This document shows positions 24,896-33,099 of a stretch of 64,000 nucleotides of DNA, piece by piece. Source of the DNA: Promicromonospora iranensis (GTDB taxonomy: Bacteria; Actinomycetota; Actinomycetes; Actinomycetales; Cellulomonadaceae); assembly GCF_028994805.1 (NCBI RefSeq), contig NZ_JAJQQP010000005.1:248001-312000 (forward strand). The letters run 5' to 3'. The first letter of the stretch is position 1. The number at the start of each line of letters is the position of its first letter. The position numbers were made by a program, and so were the translations under genes. The notes below the pieces were generated by a model. It worked only from the letters and a program-made list of their open reading frames with translations. It ran no database searches and was not told the origin of the DNA.

Positions 24896-26395
24896 CTACT
24901 CGTCCGGGAGTCGCACGGGGTCGACAGCGAGATGGAGCCGTTCCCGCACCCACCAGTCGCCGGTGCGGCGCCGCTCTTCGGGCGTGGTGTACCGGTAGCG
25001 GTGCAGGACGGCGCGGACGGCGCGCGGTGGCCGGCCGTCGAACGGGTCGTGGCCCAGCAGCCGCAGGACCGAGGGGTCGGCCTCCAGCAGGCGGCGCAGG
25101 AGCACGGTGAACCACAGGGCGGAGTGGCCGAGCGGCAGGAACCACATGAGCCAGTCCAGGCGCAGGTGGTAGGGCGCGACCTGGGGCGGACGCCGGTCCA
25201 CGGGGCCGGGCTTGCCCTGGAACACGTACTCGACCCACTCGTCCGGGCCGGGCTCCTCCGCCAGGGTGCCCTCCACGGTGATCTCGTCGCGGTGCCGGGT
25301 GATCGAGCCGAACGCACCGTAGGCGTTGACCAGCCGGAACGGCTCGAAGCTCGCGTTCATCCGCTGGTGGCGCGACGCGAGGTTCAGCGCCGGCCGCACC
25401 GACAGCACGAGCAGCAGCAGGGCCACGGCGCTGACCACCACCACGAAGGCGAGCGGCGCGGCGGGTTCGGGGGCCGCGGCGCGCGCGGCACCCGCGGAAG
25501 CCGCCGCGCCGGCGTCGGGCATCCCGACGAGGCCGCCCAGCCACGCCCAGGTGCCGTCGTCGACCACCCCGAGGGCGAGGACGATGGTCGCCCAGTTGAG
25601 CCAGGCGAAGTTGCCGGTGATCACGAGCCAGCCCTGGGTGAGGACGAACGCGAGGGCCGCGACGGACGGGAACGGCTGGGGTAGGAGGAGCAGCCACGGG
25701 ACGAGCAGCTGCGTGACGTGGGTCCCCGCCACCTCGAACCGGTGCCACCAGCGCGGCAGGTGGTGGGCGTGCCAGGAGAACGGTCCGGGCAGCGGCTGCG
25801 TCTCGTGGTGATAGTCCAGGGCGGTGAGGTCACGCCAGGCGGTGTCGCCGCGCCACTTGATCAGACCCGCGCCGAGCTCCAGGCGGAACAGCAGCCACCG
25901 CACGGCGAAGATCATCAGGAGGGGCGGACCGACGGCGTCGGACCCGAGGAACGCGACCAGGAAGCCGGCCTCGCACAGCAGGGTCTCCCAGCCGAAGGCG
26001 TAGAAGGTCTGCCCGACGTTGACCAGCGACAGGTAGAGCCACCACAGCACGAGGAACACGAGCGCGGGCACCCACCACGGCCCGGCCTGCGGCAGCCCGA
26101 CGACGACGCTCGCACCCAGCAGCATGCCGCACCACGCGACGGCTACGAGCAGCCGGTCGGAGTAGCGCAGGCCGCGCAGGCGGAACAGCGACGGCCCGTC
26201 GCGCCAGGACGTGCGCGCGACGAACCTCGGGACCGGCGCGATGCCGTGCTCACCGAGCAGTGGCCGGAACTGGCGCAGCGCGCCCCAGAAGGCGAGCACG
26301 TACAGCGCGCCGAAGCCGCGTTGGAGCAGCGTGCGCGCGACGTCGTAGTCCGCGCTCGACCACCAGCCGAGCCAGTCGGGCAGCGTGCCTGCCAT
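24896..26395 (-). CDS. Lipase maturation factor family membrane protein
   Basis: A ~499-residue multi-pass membrane protein of the LMF family, named for a eukaryotic ER protein needed for lipase folding; the bacterial function is unknown. Hallmarks are the N-terminal FWGALRQFRPLLGEHG, the central ELGAGLIKWRGDTAWRDLTA and DYHHETQPLPGPFSWHAHHL, and the soluble C-terminal part RLVNAYGAFGSITRHRDEI and PYHLRLDWLMWFLPLG. About ten helices are expected. ATG at 26395 is preferred; another in-frame ATG at 26431 is possible and neither has a strong ribosome binding site. A Gly/Ala insertion near residue 280 looks lineage-specific. Confidence 0.85.
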   Translation of the reverse strand: MAGTLPDWLGWWSSADYDVARTLLQRGFGALYVLAFWGALRQFRPLLGEHGIAPVPRFVARTSWRDGPSLFRLRGLRYSDRLLVAVAWCGMLLGASVVVGLPQAGPWWVPALVFLVLWWLYLSLVNVGQTFYAFGWETLLCEAGFLVAFLGSDAVGPPLLMIFAVRWLLFRLELGAGLIKWRGDTAWRDLTALDYHHETQPLPGPFSWHAHHLPRWWHRFEVAGTHVTQLLVPWLLLLPQPFPSVAALAFVLTQGWLVITGNFAWLNWATIVLALGVVDDGTWAWLGGLVGMPDAGAAASAGAARAAAPEPAAPLAFVVVVSAVALLLLVLSVRPALNLASRHQRMNASFEPFRLVNAYGAFGSITRHRDEITVEGTLAEEPGPDEWVEYVFQGKPGPVDRRPPQVAPYHLRLDWLMWFLPLGHSALWFTVLLRRLLEADPSVLRLLGHDPFDGRPPRAVRAVLHRYRYTTPEERRRTGDWWVRERLHLAVDPVRLPDE

Positions 26396-26460
26396 GGGGT
26401 CACCGTAACCAGGCGCCGGTCCACTCCCCACCGGACCACGCAGGCGTCAGCACGGGGAGC

Positions 26461-27417
26461 TCAGCGCAGCGCCGGCAGCACATGCTCGCCGAACTTCTCG
26501 ATGAACGCGTCCTGGTGCTTGCCCACATGGTGCAGATAGAGCCGGTCGGCTCCGGCGTCACGCAGGCCCGCGAGGTGCGCCGTCAGCTCGCCCAGGTCGG
26601 ACGAGACGAGCACCGCGCGGCGTACGTCCGCGACGGTGACGTCCTGGGCGAGGGCGTCGAACGCGGCGGTCGTCGGGGTGTCCGCGGCGACGTGGGGCGG
26701 ACCGGTGAGCGTGTGCCACTGGTCCAGCGCCGTCGCCTCGGCCTCCGCCTCCGTGGGCGCCCACGACAGATGCACCTGGACGGCTACCTCGCCCGCGCCA
26801 CCGGCCTCGCGGTACGTCTCGATCATCTGTCGCAGCTCCGCGACCGGCTTGTTCACGGTGATCAGGCCGTCCGCCCAGGCGGCGTGGCGCCGTGCCGTGG
26901 CGACGGTGAGTGCCGGGAGAACCAGCAGCGGCTGGATCTCCGGCAGTGTCCACAGCCGGGCCTCGCGCGCGACGACCAGGCCGGTGTGGTCCACCTCCTC
27001 GCCGCGCAGCAGCGCGCGGATCACCTGCACGCACTCCGCCAGGCGGGCGTCCCGCTCTGGCTTCGGCGGCCACGGGTCGCCGGTCACGTGCTCGTTGAGG
27101 TTCTCGCCAGAGCCCAGAGCCACCCAGAACCGGCCCGGGAACATCGCTCCGAGGGTCGCCACCGCCTGCGCCACGATGACCGGGTGGTAGCGCTGGCCGG
27201 GCGCGCAGACCGTGCCGAACGACAGGCCGGTCGTCGCGAGCGCCGCCCCGATCCACGGCCACGAGAGCCCGGACTCGCCCTGTCGTTCGCTCCAGGGGGC
27301 GAGGTGGTCGGAGCACATGGCGGCGTCGAACCCGGCGTCCTGCGCGAGCTGGGCCACGCGCAGCCCTTCGGTCGGGTGGAGCTGTTCGTGGGACACGTGG
27401 AAGCCAACGGTGGTCAT
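26461..27417 (-). CDS. LLM-class flavin-dependent oxidoreductase
   Basis: A 318-residue luciferase-like monooxygenase-fold protein, close to the TIGR03885 group of probable non-F420 flavin oxidoreductases. Visible features: MTTVGFHVSHEQLHPTEGL, the conserved CSDHLAPWSERQGESGLSW, VALGSGENLNEHV, and the C-terminal LYLHHVGKHQDAFIE. The cofactor is inferred (FMN or F420) from family knowledge. ATG 27417 has AGGAGGACC just upstream and overlaps the stop of the upstream glycoside hydrolase as ATGA, so the two are coupled. That pairing of a TIGR03885-type enzyme with a GH13 enzyme recurs in actinobacteria as I recall. Confidence 0.85.
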   Translation of the reverse strand: MTTVGFHVSHEQLHPTEGLRVAQLAQDAGFDAAMCSDHLAPWSERQGESGLSWPWIGAALATTGLSFGTVCAPGQRYHPVIVAQAVATLGAMFPGRFWVALGSGENLNEHVTGDPWPPKPERDARLAECVQVIRALLRGEEVDHTGLVVAREARLWTLPEIQPLLVLPALTVATARRHAAWADGLITVNKPVAELRQMIETYREAGGAGEVAVQVHLSWAPTEAEAEATALDQWHTLTGPPHVAADTPTTAAFDALAQDVTVADVRRAVLVSSDLGELTAHLAGLRDAGADRLYLHHVGKHQDAFIEKFGEHVLPALR

Positions 27418-29138
27418 CGGTCCTCCTGGGCGCCAGAGCTCTGCTCGGCCGATTCGACGGCGGCTTCGCCGGCTGACTCGACGGCCGAGTTGCCGACCGC
27501 GTCGCCGTCGATCGTGCGCCGCAGCCACCGGTAGCCGTAGCCGGCGATCGGGATGCGCCCGTCGGCCTCCACGGCCGCGTAGTCCTGGTCCACGTGCACG
27601 TCGACGTAGCGCGCGAGCCCGGCCTCGAGCGCGGAGACCTCGTCGGCGGGCAGCGTGGCCACCACGTCCTCGTCCGCGAGGTTGGCCAGCAGGAGGACGC
27701 TGGACTCCGTCACCTGGTACCGCAGCGCCAGGACGGACGGCACGCCCAGGTCCCAGGGCTCCGGACGGTCACGGCCGAGCTCGCTCAGGCCCAGCCGGGC
27801 ACGCACGAGCCCGCCCACCCGGTGCAGCAGGGAGCCGTCGCGCACGCTCTGCTCGTCCACGCTCACGCGGTCGGGGCCGTAGGGGCCGGTCACCACGGGT
27901 GCCTGGAACTGGTCCGGTGCCGCGTTCGAGAAGCCCGCCGTCGGCGTCGTGGACCACTGCATCGGCGTGCGGGTGGCCTCGCGCTCGGGCAGGTCGAGGT
28001 CGTCGCCCATCCCGATCTCGTCGCCGTACCGCAGCACCGGCGGCCCGGGCAGCGAGAGCGCGACGGCGTGCGCGAGCGCGATGCGGCGGGGGTCGCCGTC
28101 GAGCATGGGAGCCAGACGGCGCCGGACGCCGCGCCCGTAGACCCGCATCGAGTCCTCGGGGGCGAAGACGTCGAGCACCTCCTCGCGTTCGTCGTCCGCG
28201 AGCTGGGCCAGGTTCAGCTCGTCGTTGTTGCGCAGCCAGTGCGCGTACGTGGCGCCGTCGGGCGGGGCGGGCTGGCTGCGCAGCGCCCGCTCGAGCGGCT
28301 CGGCCTGGCCACGGGCCAGGGCGAGGAAGAGGTGGTTGTTCGACCAGAAGTCGAGCAGCATCGTCATGCCCTGGCCGTCGGTCCCGAAGTAGTGGGCGTA
28401 CTCGTCGGGCGTGACGTCCACCTCGCCGAGGAGCACGGCTCCGGTGCGCTGCCCGGACACGGCGGCCCGCAGGTCGCGCACGAGCCACTGCCCGTCGGTG
28501 TCGGGGCGGGCGGCCCTGGCCCGTTCGAGCATCATCGGGACGGCGTCCACCCGGAAGCCCGAGACGCCCATGCGTAGCCAGAACGCCACGATGCGGTACA
28601 GCTCGTCGCGGACGCGCGGGTTGTCGAGCGCCAGGTCGGGCTCGTGCGAGTAGAACGCGTGCCGGTAGAACTGCTGCGCCTCGTCGTCCCAGGTCCACGT
28701 ACTGGGCTCGACGTCGGGGAACATCGGCTTGATGTCGTCGTTCGGCTCGTCGGCCCAGATGTAGTAGTCGCGGTACGGGGAGTTCCGGTCCTGGCGTGCC
28801 TCCTGGAACCAGCGGTGCTGGTCGGAGGTGTGCTGGGTGACCAGCTCGACGAGGACGTCCAGGCCGAGGTCCTCGGCGGTCTCGAGCAGGTGGGCCATGT
28901 CGGCCAGGTCGCCCAGGCGTGGGTCGATGGCGAGGTGGTCGCTGACGTCGTAGCCGCCGTCGCGGAAGGGGGAGACGTAGAAGGGGAGCAGCCAGATGCA
29001 CGTGGCGCCGAGCCCGCGCAGGTAGTGCAGGCGTTCGGTGACGCCACGCAGGTCGCCCCAGCCGTCATCGTTCGAGTCGGCGAAGAGCCGGGGGTCGAGC
29101 TGGTAGATGATCGCGTCGGAGTGCCAGGAGGAACGCAT
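27414..29138 (-). CDS. Glycoside hydrolase family 13 enzyme (trehalose-synthase/alpha-amylase-like)
   Basis: A 574-residue GH13 alpha-glucan or alpha-glucoside enzyme. Sequence evidence: IIYQLDPRLFADSNDDGWGD at the barrel start; HTSDQHRWF in region I; FRVDAVP with the nucleophile Asp; LLGEVDV with the acid/base Glu; and RNNDELNL for the third carboxylate. A C-terminal beta domain follows. The domain order and PLRYGDEIGMGDDLDL-like loop resemble trehalose synthase-type GH13 subfamilies; substrate is not certain. No signal peptide, so it is intracellular. ATG 29138 has GAGGTGACC upstream. The last 25 residues are a degenerate Ala-Val-Glu-Ser repeat. Divergent from another glycosidase across a palindromic operator. 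Confidence 0.85.
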   Translation of the reverse strand: MRSSWHSDAIIYQLDPRLFADSNDDGWGDLRGVTERLHYLRGLGATCIWLLPFYVSPFRDGGYDVSDHLAIDPRLGDLADMAHLLETAEDLGLDVLVELVTQHTSDQHRWFQEARQDRNSPYRDYYIWADEPNDDIKPMFPDVEPSTWTWDDEAQQFYRHAFYSHEPDLALDNPRVRDELYRIVAFWLRMGVSGFRVDAVPMMLERARAARPDTDGQWLVRDLRAAVSGQRTGAVLLGEVDVTPDEYAHYFGTDGQGMTMLLDFWSNNHLFLALARGQAEPLERALRSQPAPPDGATYAHWLRNNDELNLAQLADDEREEVLDVFAPEDSMRVYGRGVRRRLAPMLDGDPRRIALAHAVALSLPGPPVLRYGDEIGMGDDLDLPEREATRTPMQWSTTPTAGFSNAAPDQFQAPVVTGPYGPDRVSVDEQSVRDGSLLHRVGGLVRARLGLSELGRDRPEPWDLGVPSVLALRYQVTESSVLLLANLADEDVVATLPADEVSALEAGLARYVDVHVDQDYAAVEADGRIPIAGYGYRWLRRTIDGDAVGNSAVESAGEAAVESAEQSSGAQEDR

Positions 29139-29280
29139 GGTCACCTCGGTCTCGGCGTGCGTGCGGCCGATGCTGGACCGCTGGGTTCTCGCACCGTGCC
29201 ACATGTCCGCTTTGCTCGCATCGTGGCTGGTGGCGGGGGTGTACTGGCCCGCTCCACCACTTCCCTCCTCGTGCCCCTGT

Positions 29281-29294
29281 TGACAGCGCTGTCG
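29281..29294. promoter_or_regulatory. LacI-type palindromic operator candidate
   Basis: TGACAGCGCTGTCG has a perfect 12-bp palindrome (29282-29293) with central GC, the form bound by LacI-family repressors. It overlaps TTGACA (29280-29285), a consensus -35 for the rightward gene, in the divergent region between two glycosidase genes. The regulator is unknown. Confidence 0.5.
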
Positions 29295-29314
29295 GCGCGG
29301 TGAAAACCTGCCGC

Positions 29315-30829
29315 GTGCCGACCCTCACCTTCACCGATGCGGACACGCAGGCCCTGCTGGGCCCTGCGTACTCGGGTGCTCTCATGAACCTGCTCGACAC
29401 CAACACTGTGCGCTATGACCCGGCCGTCTACGACACGTCGGGTCTGCTTGACCCAGGCGTCGGCACGTTCTTCCGGGCCGGCGGCGGGTACGAGCAACCG
29501 TGGACGCGCGATGCGGCGGTGAACTCGTGGAACGCCGGGAGCCTGCTCGCTCCCGACGTCGCCCGGAACACCCTCTGGTCGGTCGTGACCAGGTTGGGGA
29601 CCACGTTGGGGACCAGGCGGGGGACCAGGCGGGGGACACAGCAGCAGGACGGCGACCTCGTGGTCCAGCAGGACGACCAGTGGTGGGACCAGGTCGTCTG
29701 GGTCCCGGCGGCCTGGAACCACTACCTCGTCACCGGTGACCGGGAGTTCCTGGGCGACGCGTACGACACGGCGGCCACGACCATGTCCGTGCGCGAGGCC
29801 GGCCAGTGGAACGCCGACCACGGCCTGTTCATGGGCCCGTCCTTCTTCAACGACGGGATCGCCGGCTACCCGGACGCGATGCTCGACGCCGCCGGTGCCG
29901 GCGAGCCGGACAGCAGCTTCGTGCTCGATCACGCCAGCATGCCGACCCAGCTGGCCCTGAGCACCAACGCCGTCTACCACCAGGCGTACGCCGGTCTCGC
30001 GGCGATGGCCGCGGAGCTCGGTCAGGACGCCGACGGCGCGCGGAGCCACGCCGACCGTGCGACCCGGCTCGCGGCGTCGATCAACCGTCACTTCTGGCAG
30101 CCGGACCGGGGCAGCTACGGGTACACGATCCCGACCGAGGGGCCGGCCGCGGGCGAGCTGCAGGACTATCAGGAGGGTGCGGGTCTCGCCTTCACCATCC
30201 TGTTCGGGATCGCGGACCCGGCGCAGGCACGTTCGATCGCCGCGCGCGCCCACGTCTCGCCGCACGGGATCACCGACGTCCACCCTCGGTTCGACCGCTA
30301 CGCGCGGGCGGGGCACGCCGGCCGGCACAACGACATCGTCTGGCCCGTCGTCCAGGGCTTCTGGGCCGAGGCGATGGCGAGGAGCGGCAACGAGGAGGCG
30401 TTCGCCGCCGAGGTCACGCACCTCGCCCGCCTGTACGCCAGCACCAGCAGCTACTACGAGATCTACGACGCCGCCACGGGTGCCGTCGACGGCGGGTACC
30501 AGTCCGGTCACGTGTGGGAGTCGCAGCCCGAGCAGACGTGGTCGGCCACCGCGTTCCTGCGGATGATCCACGGGGGCGTGTTCGGGATGCGCCCGGCCCG
30601 GGACGGCATGACGCTGACACCCGTGCTGCCCGGCGGCTGGGGCGACGCCACGCTCGGCGGCGTCCGCTACCGGGACGCCGAGCTGACCGTCCAGCTGCAC
30701 GGCTCGGGCGACCGGGTCGGGTCGTTCGCGCTCGACGGTGTGCCGCAGCGCGTGAGCGACGGCGCCGCGCAGGTCCCGGCGGGTCTCACCGGTGTGCACA
30801 CGGTCGACCTGACGCTCGGCCGGCGCTGA
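29315..30829 (+). CDS. Glycoside hydrolase with (alpha/alpha)6 barrel
   Basis: A ~504-residue intracellular protein with the six-hairpin glycosidase layout of the GH15/63/65-like group. It contains YEQPWTRDAAVNSWNAGSL, VWVPAAWNHYLVTGDREFL, FFNDGIAGYPDAML, HNDIVWPVVQGFWAEAM and QSGHVWESQPEQTWSATAF, ending with a short beta domain. The acidic residues in NDG and WES are candidate catalytic residues. GTG 29315 is used (MPTLTFTDADTQ); GTG 29300 is an alternative. An in-frame 12-bp tandem repeat encodes Thr-Arg-Leu/Arg-Gly units near residue 95. Substrate unknown; the neighbouring GH13 enzyme suggests alpha-glucoside metabolism. Confidence 0.75.
   Translation: MPTLTFTDADTQALLGPAYSGALMNLLDTNTVRYDPAVYDTSGLLDPGVGTFFRAGGGYEQPWTRDAAVNSWNAGSLLAPDVARNTLWSVVTRLGTTLGTRRGTRRGTQQQDGDLVVQQDDQWWDQVVWVPAAWNHYLVTGDREFLGDAYDTAATTMSVREAGQWNADHGLFMGPSFFNDGIAGYPDAMLDAAGAGEPDSSFVLDHASMPTQLALSTNAVYHQAYAGLAAMAAELGQDADGARSHADRATRLAASINRHFWQPDRGSYGYTIPTEGPAAGELQDYQEGAGLAFTILFGIADPAQARSIAARAHVSPHGITDVHPRFDRYARAGHAGRHNDIVWPVVQGFWAEAMARSGNEEAFAAEVTHLARLYASTSSYYEIYDAATGAVDGGYQSGHVWESQPEQTWSATAFLRMIHGGVFGMRPARDGMTLTPVLPGGWGDATLGGVRYRDAELTVQLHGSGDRVGSFALDGVPQRVSDGAAQVPAGLTGVHTVDLTLGRR
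29587..29634 (+). repeat. In-frame 12-bp tandem repeat inside a glycosidase gene
   Basis: Four 12-bp units follow GACCAGGTTGGG, GACCACGTTGGG, GACCAGGCGGGG and GACCAGGCGGGG. Each encodes a four-residue Thr-Arg/Thr-Leu/Arg-Gly unit and keeps the reading frame. Confidence 0.85.
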
Positions 30830-30874
30830 GCACAGGGCCGAGCACAGGGCTGAGCACAGGGCCGAGCACCGGGC
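30827..30874 (+). repeat. Tandem 12-bp repeat beginning at the glycosidase stop codon
   Basis: Four adjacent units, TGAGCACAGGGC, CGAGCACAGGGC, TGAGCACAGGGC and CGAGCACCGGGC. The first begins with the TGA stop of the preceding gene. Confidence 0.9.
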
Positions 30875-30910
30875 TGGACGGCGGCGCCGATCTGCGGTGA
30901 GGTAGCGCGC

Positions 30911-31558
30911 ATGAGGTGGCGCAACGGCGAGCACGGGTACGGCATCGTCACGAAGGTCCTGCACTGGTCGACCGTCGCGCTGCTGCTCGGGCAGCTCGCC
31001 GTCGGGTACGTGATGGACGACAAGCCCGACGTGCCCGACGTCGACTGCGACCCGACCGGTGAGGACCGCAGCGGCGGCGACACGTCCGACGCCGAGGAGC
31101 AGCGCCTCGACGCGCTCGAGGAGCGGTGCGAGCAGGCGCACGAGGCCCGCGCGGAGGACACCGAGGACGCCGTCGGCTCGGCCTGGTCCGACCTGTGGAG
31201 CGGAGACCTGTTCGGCGGCGAGCTGACGCTCCCCGGCTGGCACGTCCTGCTCGGGCTCGCGATCGTCGCGATCGGTGTGGCCCGCGTCGTCTGGCGCCGC
31301 ACGACGACGCTGCCGCCCTGGGACCCGCGGCTCACCGCTACCGACCGCGTGGTGCTGCACTGGGCCGAGCGCACTCTGCTCGCGCTGCTCTTCGTCGTCC
31401 CGGCGACCGGGATCGCGCTCGTGGTCGGCAGCGACGACCTTGTGCCGCTCCACATCGCCGCCCATGTGTGCTTCTACGTCGCGCTGGTCGCGCACGTCGG
31501 CGTGGTCGTCCGTCGGCGCGTCGTCGGCCGGATGCTCGTCGCACCGCGGGGGCACTGA
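30911..31558 (+). CDS. Cytochrome b561 family protein
   Basis: A 215-residue four-helix membrane cytochrome of the bacterial b561 type, expected to bind two b hemes and pass electrons between quinol and periplasmic acceptors. Candidate heme-ligating His: VLHWSTVALLL in helix 1, WHVLLGLAIV in helix 2, VLHWAERTLL in helix 3 and PLHIAAHVCFY in helix 4. An unusual highly acidic loop of about 70 residues (Asp/Glu-rich, near 30-95) separates helices 1 and 2. ATG 30911 follows GAGGTAGCGC. Monocistronic, downstream of a glycosidase, with a stop-spanning repeat at its end. Confidence 0.85.
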   Translation: MRWRNGEHGYGIVTKVLHWSTVALLLGQLAVGYVMDDKPDVPDVDCDPTGEDRSGGDTSDAEEQRLDALEERCEQAHEARAEDTEDAVGSAWSDLWSGDLFGGELTLPGWHVLLGLAIVAIGVARVVWRRTTTLPPWDPRLTATDRVVLHWAERTLLALLFVVPATGIALVVGSDDLVPLHIAAHVCFYVALVAHVGVVVRRRVVGRMLVAPRGH

Positions 31559-31598
31559 CTCACCACCGGGGGCACTGACTCACCGTAGGCACTGACCC
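31547..31598 (+). repeat. Tandem repeat spanning the cytochrome b561 stop codon
   Basis: A 20-bp unit, CGGGGGCACTGACTCACCAC, occurs at 31547-31566 and again at 31567-31584 (first 18 bases), followed by a partial copy GGCACTGACCC at 31588-31598. Each copy repeats the in-frame stop TGA context of the gene. Confidence 0.9.
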
Positions 31599-31608
31599 GC
31601 ACGGCCGG

Positions 31609-33099
31609 CTACGGGGCGTCCGTGGCACCCATCGCGGACAGGGGCAGCGTGAGTCGGAAGCACGCACCTTCGCCGAGGCCGGTGATGAGCTCGACGTCGC
31701 CGTCGTGGGCCCGCGCGATCGAACGCACGATGGCGAGCCCCAGCCCGGCGCCGGCCCCGCCCTCGCGGTTTCGGGAGCGGTCGGCCCGGTAGAAGCGGTC
31801 GAAGGCGCGGGTGGCCTGCTCGGCGCTCATCCCCGGTCCCTGGTCCGCGATCTCGAGGACGGCGCGGCCGCCCGCCGTGCCGACGCCGATCCGGACGGGT
31901 GTGCCGGCCGGGGTGTGGGCTGCGGCGTTCCCGACCAGGTTGGTGACGACCTGCCGCAGCCGGGCCTCGTCGGCGCGGACCGGGGCGGGACCAGGAGGTC
32001 CGTGGCCCCCGGGTCCGGTCAGCTCGACGGGGCGGGTGGGGTCGAGCGCGCGGATGTCGAGCCGGCCGTCGCTCGCCAGGGTGCGCAGGTCCATCGGCGT
32101 CCGGTCGAGCTGTCCGGGTGCCTCGTCGAGCTGCGCGAGGATCAGCAGGTCCTCGGTGAGCGCGGCCAGCCGGGTGGCCTCGCGGTTGATCCGGCGCATG
32201 GTCTCGTCGACGTCGGCCCGCTCGGGCAGGGCGCCCATCTGGTAGAGCTCGGTGGAGCCCTTGATGCCGAAGAGCGGGGTGCGCAGCTCGTGGCTGACGT
32301 CCCAGACGAAGTCGCGCATCCGGGTCTCGGACGCGGCGCGGTCGGCGAAGGCCTGCTCGAGCTGGCCGAGCATGGTGTTCAGCGATCCGGCGAGGTGGCC
32401 GATCTCGGTCCCGGGCGGCGCGAGGTCGGGCACGCGCTGGGTGAGGTCGCCACCGGCGATCGCGGCGGCCGTGTGCTCGATCTGGCGCAACGGCCTGAGG
32501 CCGCGGCCGAGCGCGAGCCAGCCCACCGCCGTCAGGAGGACCAGCAGCGCGGCACCGCTGAGCACGCTGCTGCGCCGGAGCGCGTCGACCGTGGCATCGC
32601 TCTCCGCGAGCGGCGCGGCCGCGATCACCGTGCCGTCCCACCCGACGGCGGTCCGGGCGACCGCGCGCCACCGGGTGGAACCCTCGGCGCCCGGGAGGTC
32701 GACGATCTTGCCGTCGGCCGGGACGGAGCGCAGGTCGTCGAGCGTCGGCAGGGTCGCGCTCTCGAGCCCGGAGGACCGCAGCTCTCTGGTGATGCCGCCC
32801 TCCGCGTCCAGGTACGCCAGGTACGGGGCACCGAGCAGGTCGAGCGCGGGCCCGAAGAGCTCGCCGGCCGTCTCGAGCTCCGGCGGCGGGGCCAGGGACG
32901 CGTGCGAGGCGAGCTCGGTGAAGGAGCGCAGCGTGTCGTCGATACGGTCGAGCTGGTAGCGCTCCAGGTGCTCCGACAGCAGCGCGCTGATGAGGCTCAG
33001 CCCGGTCAGCAGCAGGGCGGTGGTGATCACCAGGAGCCGGACGCGCAGGGAGAGTCTCCGCAGCGGCCGCGCTCCTGGTCGCACAGCCGTCGCTGTCAC
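31609..33099 (-). CDS. Two-component sensor histidine kinase
   Basis: A 496-residue membrane kinase: first helix at about 20-44, an extracytoplasmic sensor of about 135 residues, second helix at about 180-200, a HAMP region (GLRPLRQIEHTAAAIAGGDL) and a DHp helix with DVSHELRTPLFGIKG (phospho-acceptor His about 270). The ATPase has N-box VVTNLVGNAAAHTP, DQGPGMS and GAGLGLAIV. It phosphorylates the response regulator encoded just upstream. The GTG start overlaps that gene's TGA by four bases. Last gene of an ABC transporter/two-component operon, so it probably senses a cell-envelope antibiotic or transport substrate. Confidence 0.92.
   Translation of the reverse strand: MTATAVRPGARPLRRLSLRVRLLVITTALLLTGLSLISALLSEHLERYQLDRIDDTLRSFTELASHASLAPPPELETAGELFGPALDLLGAPYLAYLDAEGGITRELRSSGLESATLPTLDDLRSVPADGKIVDLPGAEGSTRWRAVARTAVGWDGTVIAAAPLAESDATVDALRRSSVLSGAALLVLLTAVGWLALGRGLRPLRQIEHTAAAIAGGDLTQRVPDLAPPGTEIGHLAGSLNTMLGQLEQAFADRAASETRMRDFVWDVSHELRTPLFGIKGSTELYQMGALPERADVDETMRRINREATRLAALTEDLLILAQLDEAPGQLDRTPMDLRTLASDGRLDIRALDPTRPVELTGPGGHGPPGPAPVRADEARLRQVVTNLVGNAAAHTPAGTPVRIGVGTAGGRAVLEIADQGPGMSAEQATRAFDRFYRADRSRNREGGAGAGLGLAIVRSIARAHDGDVELITGLGEGACFRLTLPLSAMGATDAP

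Noticed and set aside
30827-31598. Clustered short repeats that might suggest a CRISPR array
   Set aside because: Units are 12-20 bp, contiguous without spacers, and start at gene ends. No cas genes are present.
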